NCBI GenBank assembly: GCA_000715855.1
Contig: KL571216.1
Location: 7,461-20,547 of the forward strand
Reading direction: 5' to 3'
Length of the DNA stretch: 13,087 nt
Source of the DNA: Actinoplanes liguriensis
GTDB taxonomy: Bacteria; Actinomycetota; Actinomycetes; Mycobacteriales; Micromonosporaceae
A program made the position numbers and the translations under genes. The notes beneath the pieces were generated by a model that had not been told where the DNA came from, ran no database searches, and worked only from the letters and a program-made list of their open reading frames with translations. Below, piece by piece: positions 6,652 through 13,087 of this stretch (positions are counted from its first letter, which is position 1; each line of letters begins with the position of its first letter).

Positions 6652-8252
6652 GCGCACCCACCACCGACGCGAGAACCTATCGTCAGCTGCTGGAGGCTCT
6701 CTCCGGCCTGCTGCTGGTGCTCTTCGTCGCCATGCTCAGCAGCACGGTCGTCTCCACCGCGCTCCCGAAAATCATCGGAGCCCTCAACGGCTCACAGACC
6801 CAGTACACCTGGGTGGTCACCGCGACCCTGCTCACCGCGACCGCGACCACCCCGATCTGGGGCAAACTCGCCGACCTGTTCAACAAGAAGCTCCTGATCC
6901 AGATCTCGATCGTGATCTTCGTGATCGGCTCCGCGGTCGCCGGCGCCTCCCAGAACGCCGGCGAGCTCATCGCCGCCCGCGCCTTCCAGGGCATCGGCGT
7001 CGGCGGCCTGCAGGCCCTGGTCCAGGTCGCGATCGCCGCGATGATCCCGCCCCGGGAACGCGGCCGCTACAACGGCTACCTCGGCGGCGTCATGGCCCTC
7101 GCGACCGTCGGCGGCCCCCTGCTCGGTGGCCTCATCGTCGACACCAGCTGGCTGGGCTGGCGCTGGTGCTTCTACATCGGCGTCCCGGTCGCGATCATCG
7201 CCCTGATCCTGCTGCAGCTCACCCTGCACCTGCCGACCAACCGCCGCGACAACGTGAAGATCGACTACCTGGGCGCGACCCTGATCGCGGCCGGAGTGAG
7301 CCTGCTGCTGATCTGGATCTCGTTCGTCGACGACACCTTCGCCTGGCTGTCCTGGCAGACCTACGCGATGGTCGGCGGCACGATCATCCTGCTCGCGCTC
7401 GCCGTCCTGGTGGAATCGCGGGCGGCCGAGCCGATCATCCCGCTGCCCATCGTGCGGCAGCGCAACACCGCCCTGGCCATCCTGGCGAGCCTCGCGGTCG
7501 GCATGGCCATGTTCGGCGGTGCGGTCTTCCTCGGTCAGTACTTCCAGATCGGCCGCGGCTACAGCCCCACCGAAGCCGGACTGCTGACCATTCCGCTGAT
7601 GGCCGGCGTGCTCGTCACCTCGATCGTGTCCGGCCGGATGATCACCAAGACCGGCAGGATCAAGCCGTACATCATCGCCGGTGCCGTTGTTCTCGTCGCC
7701 GGATTCGCGGTGCTCAGCACCATCGATCACCAGACCGCGCTGTGGTACGTCGGGATCGGCATGTTCCTCGTCGGCGCCGGTGTCGGCATGTCCATGCAGA
7801 ACCTCGTGCTGGCCGTGCAGAACACCGTCGCCCTCAAGGACATCGGCGCCGCCAGCTCCACCGTCGCCTTCTTCCGCTCCCTCGGCGGCACCATCGGCGT
7901 CTCGGTTCTGGGTGCCGTCCTCGCGCGCCGGGTCACCGACCAGATCACCCACGACCTGGCCGCCGCCGGCGTTCAGGGCACCGGCAGCGGCGGCGCCAGC
8001 GCACTCAACCTGACCGCACTGCCGGAACCGATCGTGCACATCATCCGCGCCGCCTACGGTGACGCGACCGGGCACATCTTCCTGATCTCCGCGATCATCG
8101 GGATCGTCGGCATCATCGCCGCCGTCGCCATGCGCCCGGTCATGCTGCGCGACAGCCTCGACCTCCCCGACGAGCTCAAGGCAGCAGCGATCGCGGCCGA
8201 CGCCATCGACGGCGCCCCCGCCATCGACCAGGTCGACACCACCCGCCGCTGA
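6648..8252 (+). CDS. MFS drug exporter, DHA2 (EmrB/QacA) type, 14 TM
   Basis: Proton-driven multidrug efflux permease of 534 residues, the usual length for 14-helix DHA2 exporters. The start ATG overlaps the marR stop in ATGA, and GGAGG (6636-6640) lies 7 bases before it. Motif A appears as GKLADLFNKK near residues 72-81, RAFQGIGVG at 111-119 is the motif B region, and the antiporter motif C is GGVMALATVGGPLLGG at 146-161 in helix 5. WRWCFYIGVP at 171-180 is typical of the family. The soluble C-terminal tail is short and Ala/Asp-rich. Translational coupling with marR and two operators upstream suggest induction by a compound that releases MarR, probably an exported drug. The substrate cannot be deduced. 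Confidence 0.94.
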   Translation: MSAPTTDARTYRQLLEALSGLLLVLFVAMLSSTVVSTALPKIIGALNGSQTQYTWVVTATLLTATATTPIWGKLADLFNKKLLIQISIVIFVIGSAVAGASQNAGELIAARAFQGIGVGGLQALVQVAIAAMIPPRERGRYNGYLGGVMALATVGGPLLGGLIVDTSWLGWRWCFYIGVPVAIIALILLQLTLHLPTNRRDNVKIDYLGATLIAAGVSLLLIWISFVDDTFAWLSWQTYAMVGGTIILLALAVLVESRAAEPIIPLPIVRQRNTALAILASLAVGMAMFGGAVFLGQYFQIGRGYSPTEAGLLTIPLMAGVLVTSIVSGRMITKTGRIKPYIIAGAVVLVAGFAVLSTIDHQTALWYVGIGMFLVGAGVGMSMQNLVLAVQNTVALKDIGAASSTVAFFRSLGGTIGVSVLGAVLARRVTDQITHDLAAAGVQGTGSGGASALNLTALPEPIVHIIRAAYGDATGHIFLISAIIGIVGIIAAVAMRPVMLRDSLDLPDELKAAAIAADAIDGAPAIDQVDTTRR

Positions 8253-8261
8253 TCCACCCCT

Positions 8262-8291
8262 GGCCCCGTTCCGGCGCGCCGGAACGGGGCC
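8262..8291. terminator. Perfect 30-bp palindrome after the MFS gene, probable terminator
   Basis: The arms GGCCCCGTTCCGG (8262-8274) and CCGGAACGGGGCC (8279-8291) are perfectly complementary around CGCG. The hairpin begins 9 bases after the MFS stop. No T-tract follows (CCCTTCCCC), so it would be a U-less or attenuating terminator of the kind often seen in GC-rich actinobacteria. It separates the marR-MFS operon from the flippase-like gene. Confidence 0.75.
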
Positions 8292-8327
8292 CCTTCCCCA
8301 CCCCGTCACATCCGCCTGGAGCCAGCG

Positions 8328-9437
8328 GTGTCACTCACCACCCTCGAGCGATCCACCCGGCCCGCCGCATCCGACCCGGCGCAAACCGCACCCCCGTCCC
8401 GCCGCTGGATCCGCCTCGCCGCCATCGCCGCGGTCGTCATCCTGCTCACCGTCGAACTGGTGCTCGGCTGGCACTCGCTGACCGGCGCCCTGAGCCACCT
8501 GCGCCGCCCACACCCGGGTTGGCTCGCCCTGGCCACAGCCGCCGAAATCGTCTCGATGAACGCCTACGCCCGCATGCAGCGACGACTGCTGCAATCCGCC
8601 GACGTACGCCCGCCGCTGCTCGACAGCATCCGCCTCGCCTACGCCGCGCACTCGCTCAACGAAACCCTGCCCGGCGGCCCGGCCTTCTCCACCCGGCTCA
8701 ACTTCCAGCAGATGCGCCGCTTCGGAGCCACCCCCGCGGTAGCCTCCTGGGTCATCGCCCTGAGCGGCATCCTCTCCGCCGTCGCCCTCGCCGCGATCAC
8801 CGTGGTCAGCGCCCTCGCGGCCGGCGGCAACGCCGACTGGCGGCACCTGATCGGCCTGCTCACCGCCACGATCCTGCTGATCCTCGGCGCCCGCCGCATC
8901 GGCCGCCGCCCCGGCCTCTTCCACGCCCCGCTCGCCGCCGTGAACCGCCTGCGCCACCGCCCGGAGAACCACGGCCGCGACAGGATCCAGGACTTCCTCA
9001 CCCAGTTGAAGGCCGCCCGGCTACGCCCCGCCCTGGGCCTGGCCGCGGCACTGCTGGCCCTGCTCAACTGGCTCCTGGACGCCCTCGGCCTGTGGCTGTG
9101 CTTCCGCGCCGTCGGCCAGCCGGCGCCCTCGGTGACCGCAACCCTGCTGGCATTCTGCGCCGCGATGGCCGCCGGAACGGTCACCATCGTGCCGGGCGGC
9201 CTCGGCATCATCGACAGCGCCCTGATCCTCGGCCTGATCACCGGCGGCGTGGCAGCACCCACGGCGGTGGCCGCGGTCGTGCTCTACCGGCTGATCAGTC
9301 TCGGCTTCATCATCGGGCTGGGCTGGCTCTCCTGGCTGCGCTTGCACCGCACGCTCACGGCCGGCGCCACACCCACGATCCACACTGCTCCCGTCCCGGA
9401 TCCACCGACCCGGCGACCACTACGCCGACACCGATGA
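8328..9437 (+). CDS. Flippase-like membrane protein (LPG synthase TM family)
   Basis: Polytopic membrane protein of 369 residues in the family called lysylphosphatidylglycerol synthase TM region, UPF0104 or AglD-like. The start is GTG 8328 with GGAG at 8318-8321. After a charged N-terminal tail come about seven or eight hydrophobic segments. Hallmarks are SLNETLPGGPA at 109-119, followed by STRLNFQQMRRFG, and VPGGLGIIDSALI around 288-300. The cytosolic aminoacyl-transferase domain of MprF is absent, so this is the membrane module alone. In the family it is linked to flipping or binding of lipids, but here the role is inferred. It lies 76 bases after the MFS gene, across the hairpin at 8262-8291, and may be partly co-transcribed by read-through. 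Confidence 0.87.
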   Translation: MSLTTLERSTRPAASDPAQTAPPSRRWIRLAAIAAVVILLTVELVLGWHSLTGALSHLRRPHPGWLALATAAEIVSMNAYARMQRRLLQSADVRPPLLDSIRLAYAAHSLNETLPGGPAFSTRLNFQQMRRFGATPAVASWVIALSGILSAVALAAITVVSALAAGGNADWRHLIGLLTATILLILGARRIGRRPGLFHAPLAAVNRLRHRPENHGRDRIQDFLTQLKAARLRPALGLAAALLALLNWLLDALGLWLCFRAVGQPAPSVTATLLAFCAAMAAGTVTIVPGGLGIIDSALILGLITGGVAAPTAVAAVVLYRLISLGFIIGLGWLSWLRLHRTLTAGATPTIHTAPVPDPPTRRPLRRHR

Positions 9438-9576
9438 CCACCTGATCACTTCCCACGCCGGCCAACCCGCCGTCTCCACGGCAGCGAACCCGTCGTCGAC
9501 ATCGACCGCGTCGGCGCCGGCCGGGACGGCTGCGGGCACAATGACGGTTTCCCCGTTCGACCAGAAGGACCGAACA

Positions 9577-9891
9577 GTGCCCGACCGACCCGAGATCGTC
9601 TGCCTGTGCGGCTCCACCCGCTTCATGGACGATCTGAACGCGGCAAACCGTGACCTGACCTTCGCCGGTGTCATCGTCCTCGCGCCAGGCGTCTTCCCGC
9701 CCGCCGGGAATCCCGAGCCGATCACCGACGAGCAGAAAGCCGCACTGGCCACCCTCCACCGACGCAAGATCGACCTGGCCGACCGGGTCCTGATCGTCAA
9801 CCCGGGCGGATACGTCGGCGAGTCCACGAGCAGCGAGATCGCCTACGCCCAAGCCACCGGCAAGCCCATCTCATTCACCGTCCCCGTCTAA
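9577..9891 (+). CDS. Small nucleoside 2-deoxyribosyltransferase-like protein
   Basis: Small soluble protein of 104 residues. The GTG at 9577 is preferred because AGAAGGA (9563-9569) lies seven bases before it; an in-frame ATG at 9541 would add 12 residues but has no ribosome site. The N-terminus IVCLCGSTRF is a beta-strand followed by a nucleotide-type loop. The C-terminal part (LADRVLIVNPGGYVGESTSSEIAYAQATGKPI) matches the nucleoside 2-deoxyribosyltransferase-like fold, with Glu82 in GES placed like the family nucleophile. Similar short proteins are found in phages and bacteria. Whether it cleaves nucleosides or only binds nucleotides cannot be told. It appears to be a single-gene unit. The 139 bases before it show no clear promoter. 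Confidence 0.8.
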   Translation: MPDRPEIVCLCGSTRFMDDLNAANRDLTFAGVIVLAPGVFPPAGNPEPITDEQKAALATLHRRKIDLADRVLIVNPGGYVGESTSSEIAYAQATGKPISFTVPV

Positions 9892-10031
9892 CCAGTCCAC
9901 CTCGATCCCGCTCACGGTGGCGAGCTGGCCCCCACGGCTGCCCACAGCCCAAAATCCAGCCCTCAACGCAAGCCGACCACAACAGACCCGGCACTCGGGG
10001 TGTGCTTTCGCGAGCCGACTGCCGCTGGGCG

Positions 10032-11114
10032 TCAGTGGGCGGCGAGTTGGGTCAGCATCTGCACTGAGGCTTCGACGGTGCCGAAGCCTCGCGGGATCAT
10101 GACGCGCTCGTAGGCGGCGACCGCGTCGAGCGGATCCTTTCCGGACAGCAGTTCGGCGGCGAGGGTCGCGGCGTCCTGCAGGGCGGTGTTGGCGCCGACG
10201 CCGCCGGCCGGAGGCATCGTGTGGATCGCGTCGCCGAGCAGCGTCACGGGACCGGACTGCCACGGATCGATGCGGTCGCTCGCGCGGAGCGTAATGGGGA
10301 AGAACGAGGTGCTGTCGGCGTACCCGATAAGGGTTTTGACTCTGGGGTCCCAATCCTTCGTCGCTTCGAGCGCCGTTTCGTGAAGGTTCGCGCCGATCCC
10401 GGACGGGGTGGTGACGAGCGCGACCATCAGGTATCCATCGGGGCGGTCCCGGTAGCGCACCGGCGCGAATCCGACGCCGATCCCGTTGTCCCCGGCAACC
10501 CAGCAGAATCCGCGGTTGAAATCGGCCGGAATCAGCGGGCCGGTCTCGGCATCGATCGGCATCCGGCCGTAGAGACAACGCAACCCGAGATCCCGGGGAC
10601 CGGAATCAGGAACCAGCCCGCGGCGTACGGCGGAGCCCACCCCGTCCGCACCCACCAGCAGATCCCCTTCGTCGGCGCCGCCCTCCGCGAACTCCACGCG
10701 AACGCGCCCCGAATCGGCGACCCGATAGCCACTGACCGTCCGCCCGAAGACCACCCGGTCGCCGAGCCCGGTCAGCAACCCGCGCCGGAACGTGTCCCGG
10801 TCCACGTTGCTGATCTCGCTCGCCGGAATGCCGGGGAACTCCTGCGCGAAGACCCTTTCGAGCCGCTGCGTGAATGTCGCGACGAGGTCGCCGTTGATTC
10901 CGCTGGTGTCGCGGACCCGGTCGAGAACGGCGGGCGGGAGACAGGCCCGGAGTGCGGCGTTCCCGTTCGCGTCGATGTGGATCCGGTAGCCCTGATTGCG
11001 GGTCGCCGGGGTCGGATCCTGCTCGTGGACGACGACGTCGACGCCGCCCTGATGCAGTGCCTGCGCGAGGGCGAGACCGCCGATGCCGGCCCCGCTGATC
11101 AGTACTCGTGTCAT
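10032..11114 (-). CDS. FAD-dependent monooxygenase (PHBH/TetX-like class A)
   Basis: Single-component flavin monooxygenase of 360 residues. The ATG at 11114 puts the Rossmann motif VLISGAGIGGLALAQAL at residues 4-20, and the acidic end of the second strand is VVVHEQD. The DG motif LLVGADGVGSAVR is at 153-164 and the FAD-ribose GD motif LLGDAIHTMPPAGGVGAN at 292-309. These mark the PF01494-type group that hydroxylates aromatic or polyketide-like substrates with NAD(P)H and oxygen; some members inactivate antibiotics. Upstream open frame exists, but MTRVLISGAG is the natural family start. The -10-like TACCGT ends 7 bases before the ATG, so the mRNA may be leaderless. It is divergent from the TetR gene, whose product probably represses it. 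The substrate is unknown. Confidence 0.93.
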   Translation of the reverse strand: MTRVLISGAGIGGLALAQALHQGGVDVVVHEQDPTPATRNQGYRIHIDANGNAALRACLPPAVLDRVRDTSGINGDLVATFTQRLERVFAQEFPGIPASEISNVDRDTFRRGLLTGLGDRVVFGRTVSGYRVADSGRVRVEFAEGGADEGDLLVGADGVGSAVRRGLVPDSGPRDLGLRCLYGRMPIDAETGPLIPADFNRGFCWVAGDNGIGVGFAPVRYRDRPDGYLMVALVTTPSGIGANLHETALEATKDWDPRVKTLIGYADSTSFFPITLRASDRIDPWQSGPVTLLGDAIHTMPPAGGVGANTALQDAATLAAELLSGKDPLDAVAAYERVMIPRGFGTVEASVQMLTQLAAH

Positions 11115-11121
11115 GCCCCGC

Positions 11122-11152
11122 ACGGTATCAATCAAATGCATGGCGTTGTCAA
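11122..11152 (-). promoter_or_regulatory. Promoter of the FAD monooxygenase gene
   Basis: On the minus strand, TTGACA (11152-11147) is a perfect -35. A -10 TACCGT (11127-11122, matching TANNNT) follows after 19 bases; alternatively GATACC follows after 17. With TACCGT the transcription start falls at or next to the ATG at 11114, implying a leaderless or near-leaderless mRNA. The -35 lies within one of the repeated operator-like sites. Confidence 0.6.
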
Positions 11153-11159
11153 TCAGATG
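11126..11159 (+). promoter_or_regulatory. Direct-repeat operator for the divergent TetR
   Basis: TATCAATCAAATG (11126-11138) and TGTCAATCAGATG (11147-11159) differ at two positions and start 21 bp apart, two helical turns. The second extends into the perfect inverted repeat AATCA-GA-TGATT (11151-11162). They overlap the -10 and -35 of the monooxygenase promoter and lie just upstream of the tetR promoter. Cooperative binding of two TetR dimers on the same face is a reasonable inference. Confidence 0.6.
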
Positions 11160-11184
11160 ATTACTTGACTGTTTCAGGCAGGCG

Positions 11185-11190
11185 TATGAT
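11185..11190 (+). promoter_or_regulatory. -10 box of tetR, leaderless transcript likely
   Basis: TATGAT matches the -10 consensus at five of six positions. Its last base is six bases before the GTG at 11197, so transcription would begin at the start codon itself. No ribosome site precedes the GTG, which agrees with leaderless translation, common in actinobacteria. The -35 is weak: TTACTT lies 18 bases upstream. Confidence 0.6.
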
Positions 11191-11196
11191 CGCGGC

Positions 11197-11826
11197 GTGA
11201 CATCACCACGTCCGCGCAGGTCACCAGCGCCGCAGGAGCGGCAGCGCAACCCCGAGCGCACCCGGCAACGGATCCTGGAGGCGGCGGCCGTCGAGTTCGC
11301 CGAGCACGGCTTCGCCGGGGCGCGCACCCGGGCGATCGCGTCGCGGGCGGGGGTGAATCAGCAGCTCGTGTCGTACTACTTCGGCGGCAAGGAGGGCCTC
11401 TACCGGGCCATGTCCGAGCAGTGGGCGCAGCGCCGCGACGAGTTGTCGCCGCCCGGGTCGTCGCTGCCGGAGCAGTTGCGCGGCTACGCGATGGAGACGC
11501 TGCGCAACCCGGACGGCGTGCGGATGTTCGCCTGGAGCGGCCTGCAGTGGACCGGGCCGGACGACGACCCCGACCGGGACACCCGCACGCAGATGCTCGG
11601 CAGCGGCGTGGCCCACCTGCGGGCGCTACAGGAGGCGGGGCGGCTGCCGGCCGAGCTGGACCCGGTCTGCCTGGAGATCATCCTGATGGCCGCGTGCATG
11701 GCGACCACGACGCTGCCGCACGTGATCGAGGGGCTGGTCGGGGCGGATCCGCGCTCCCCCGAGTTCGTCGAGCACTATGCGAACCAGGTGGCGCTGCTGG
11801 CCCGGCACATCGGCCTGGACGACTGA
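11197..11826 (+). CDS. TetR/AcrR-family transcriptional regulator
   Basis: DNA-binding repressor of 209 residues. After an Arg/Pro-rich N-terminal tail, residues 20-70 form the TetR helix-turn-helix domain: RTRQRILEAAAVEFAEHGFAG, the recognition part TRAIASRAGVNQQLVSYYFGGKEGLY, then helix 4. The rest is the helical ligand and dimer domain, with Trp-rich FAWSGLQWTG in the middle. The GTG at 11197 fits a leaderless start after TATGAT. The divergent position next to the FAD monooxygenase, with paired operator-like repeats between them, is the classic layout for a ligand-released repressor of a detoxifying or tailoring enzyme. Its 3' end is 18 bases from the convergent EamA gene. The ligand is unknown. 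Confidence 0.94.
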   Translation: MTSPRPRRSPAPQERQRNPERTRQRILEAAAVEFAEHGFAGARTRAIASRAGVNQQLVSYYFGGKEGLYRAMSEQWAQRRDELSPPGSSLPEQLRGYAMETLRNPDGVRMFAWSGLQWTGPDDDPDRDTRTQMLGSGVAHLRALQEAGRLPAELDPVCLEIILMAACMATTTLPHVIEGLVGADPRSPEFVEHYANQVALLARHIGLDD

Positions 11827-11844
11827 ACAAAGGACCGGAAGGGA

Positions 11845-12687
11845 TCAGGGGATCGAGACCAGGACCACGCCGATCGCCACCAGGATCGAGGAGAGGATGC
11901 GGTAACGGCCGAACGGCTCGTGGAACCGCAGGACGCCGATCACCGCGGCGATCACGACGCTGCTCTCCCGCAGCGCGGCGACCGGGGCGAGCGCGCCACG
12001 GGTCTGCGCCCACAGCACCAGGCCGTAGGCGCTGAGCGAGAACGCCCCGCCGGTGAGCCCGAGGGTGCGGTGCGGCCGGATCTGGGCCAGCAGCTTGCGG
12101 CCGCGCATCGCGTACGCGACCGCCGGGACGACGGGCCCCTGCAGCAGGAACAGCCACCCGGCATACCCGAGCGTGGTGCCGGCCGCCCGCACTCCGACAC
12201 CGTCGACCGTGGTGTACGCGGCGATGCTGACCCCGGTGAGCAGCGCCGCCCCCAGAGCCGGGGGTTGCGCGCGGCTCGGCCGGCCACCGGCGAAGATCAG
12301 CAGGATCAGGCCGGCCGAGACGGTGAGCACGCCGAGCAACTGGACCGGGTGCGGGACCTCACCGATGAACAGCGCCGCGCCGACCGCCACGAGCAGCGGC
12401 GAGGTGCCGCGGGTGAGCGGGTACACCTGTCCGAAATCACCCAGCCGGTAACCGCGCATCAGCAGCACCACATAGATCACGTGCAGTGCCGCCGAGATGA
12501 TCAGAAGCGGCCACGAGCGTGCGGACGGCAGCGGGCTCGCCACGACCATCGGGATCGCGAGAATCGCGCACGCCGCCTCGATCAGGACGAAGCCGATCAG
12601 CCGGTCGGGGATGGCGTGGGCGATCGCGTTCCAGACGGCGTGCAACACCGCGGCCAGCAGGACGGCGACGATGATCCCGGCCGACAA
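11845..12687 (-). CDS. EamA/DMT-family transporter, 10 TM
   Basis: Drug/metabolite transporter of the EamA type with ten predicted helices arranged as two five-helix repeats. Repeat 1 has VLHAVWNAIAHAIPDR and GQVYPLTRGTSPLLVAVGA. Repeat 2 has RGALAPVAALRESSVVIAAVIGVLRFHEPFGR, with the conserved Glu of the last helix pairs. The start chosen is TTG 12687, since GGAGG (12700-12696) lies eight bases before it, giving 280 residues. The in-frame GTG at 12702 would add five residues but has no ribosome site and would bury that GGAGG inside the coding region. The AraC-family gene ends about 46 bases upstream on the same strand, so the two are probably co-transcribed. The substrate, likely a small metabolite or drug, is unknown. 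Confidence 0.9.
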   Translation of the reverse strand: MSAGIIVAVLLAAVLHAVWNAIAHAIPDRLIGFVLIEAACAILAIPMVVASPLPSARSWPLLIISAALHVIYVVLLMRGYRLGDFGQVYPLTRGTSPLLVAVGAALFIGEVPHPVQLLGVLTVSAGLILLIFAGGRPSRAQPPALGAALLTGVSIAAYTTVDGVGVRAAGTTLGYAGWLFLLQGPVVPAVAYAMRGRKLLAQIRPHRTLGLTGGAFSLSAYGLVLWAQTRGALAPVAALRESSVVIAAVIGVLRFHEPFGRYRILSSILVAIGVVLVSIP

Positions 12688-12733
12688 CGGCTCCCCCTCC
12701 ACCCGGTGAACGCCTATTCGACCATGCGCACCC

Positions 12734-13066
12734 TCAGCGGGGGTCGTGCTGCGAGCGGTATCCGCTCAGGGTCAGGCCGAGCACCGACCGGAACTCGTTG
12801 GCCAGGTGGGCGTGGTCGCTGTACCCCAGGTCGGCCGCGACGTCGGCCAGCGTCGTGTCCGGCTCGGTGCGCAGGCGCTCCGCGGCCTCCTGCAACCGGC
12901 GCCGCCGGATCATCGTCAGCGGCGTCAGCCCGACATATCGCGCGGCGAGCCGCTGCAGCGACCGGGCCGACAGGTTCAGCCGTTCGGCCGCGTCCTTGAC
13001 CGTGCGGATCGCCGGGTCCGAGTCGATGACCGTCGCCATCGTGTTGGCCAGCAGCGCCTCCTGATC
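12734..13066 (-). CDS. AraC-family regulator, C-terminal DNA-binding domain only
   Basis: Only the last 110 residues remain because the contig ends inside the gene. The fragment is a full AraC/XylS double helix-turn-helix. The first HTH is around TVKDAAERLNLSARSLQRLAARYVGLTP, and the second around TTLADVAADLGYSDHAHLANEFRSVLGLTLSGYR, the family signature. Residues MYKRQ that appear at the start of the open frame are translated adapter and not protein. The ligand or sensor domain lies beyond the window. The gene precedes the EamA transporter on the same strand, a common regulator-exporter pairing, so it may control that transporter. Confidence 0.92.
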   Translation of the reverse strand, partial: DQEALLANTMATVIDSDPAIRTVKDAAERLNLSARSLQRLAARYVGLTPLTMIRRRRLQEAAERLRTEPDTTLADVAADLGYSDHAHLANEFRSVLGLTLSGYRSQHDPR

Positions 13067-13087
13067 CTGTCTCTTATACACATCTCT
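13067..13087 (-). other. Full Nextera/Tn5 mosaic-end adapter at contig end
   Basis: CTGTCTCTTATACACATCT (13067-13085) is the complete 19-bp synthetic mosaic end, followed by CT. It marks the end of genomic sequence at 13066. It differs from the natural IS50 outside and inside ends, so it is library sequence and not a resident transposon. Confidence 0.98.

Noticed and set aside
6792..8309. 505-codon open frame opposite the MFS gene
   Set aside because: Asp/Gly/Arg-rich composition and no recognisable motif, while the plus strand encodes a clear 14-helix MFS protein.
9892..10031. Terminator or small gene between the deoxyribosyltransferase-like and monooxygenase genes
   Set aside because: No strong inverted repeat and no open frame with a ribosome site in this 140-base convergent gap.
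10938..10944. GAGACAG, resembling the adapter end
   Set aside because: Only seven bases match, and they lie in the intact monooxygenase frame, encoding natural residues (CLP) with no break on either side.
1..13087. CRISPR array, tRNA or rRNA genes
   Set aside because: No regularly spaced repeats and no tRNA or rRNA signature sequences were seen on either strand.

Overview
The window is very GC-rich DNA with actinobacterial features: GTG and TTG starts, 4-base gene overlaps, lipoprotein signals, a septum-formation-type lipoprotein, and gene types common in filamentous actinomycetes. The protein styles suggest Micromonosporaceae (Actinoplanes-like), but this is an impression from the sequence, not a search. 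The contig carries Nextera/Tn5 mosaic-end adapter at both ends (1-13 and 13067-13085). Two further partial copies lie inside it (5945-5954 and 6351-6363), and each breaks a gene. True insert is therefore about 14-5944, 5955-6350 and 6364-13066, and the two internal joins are unreliable.

Layout. Positions 14-2597 (+) hold a tightly overlapping export operon: the 3' part of a peptidoglycan-binding/HlyD-like adaptor, a MacB/LolD-type ABC ATPase and an FtsX/MacB-type permease. Tail-to-tail with it (2587-3686, -) are two tandem paralogous lipoproteins of 183 residues each, with four conserved cysteines. Divergent from these is a membrane-anchored GGDEF diguanylate cyclase (3791-5203, +). It converges on a lipoprotein with two septum-formation-like modules (5214-6070, -), split by the first internal adapter.

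From 6071 a regulatory region with two CTTG/CAAG palindromes precedes a MarR regulator, split by the second adapter, and a 14-TM DHA2-type MFS exporter whose start overlaps the marR stop. A perfect 30-bp palindrome follows. Next come a flippase-like membrane protein of the lysylphosphatidylglycerol-synthase TM family (8328-9437, +) and a small nucleoside 2-deoxyribosyltransferase-like protein (9577-9891, +).

Positions 10032-11826 are a classic divergent pair: an FAD monooxygenase (-) and a TetR regulator (+). The 82-bp gap between them holds repeated operator-like sites and promoters placed so that both mRNAs may be leaderless. The window ends with an EamA transporter (-) preceded on the same strand by the C-terminal part of an AraC regulator, which is cut by the contig end.

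The general theme is envelope and efflux functions, with local repressors next to the genes they probably control. No rRNA, tRNA, CRISPR array, natural transposase gene or prophage was seen, and no gene-free stretch exceeds about 170 bases. The least described elements are the four-cysteine lipoprotein pair beside the ABC exporter and the two-module septum-formation-like lipoprotein.
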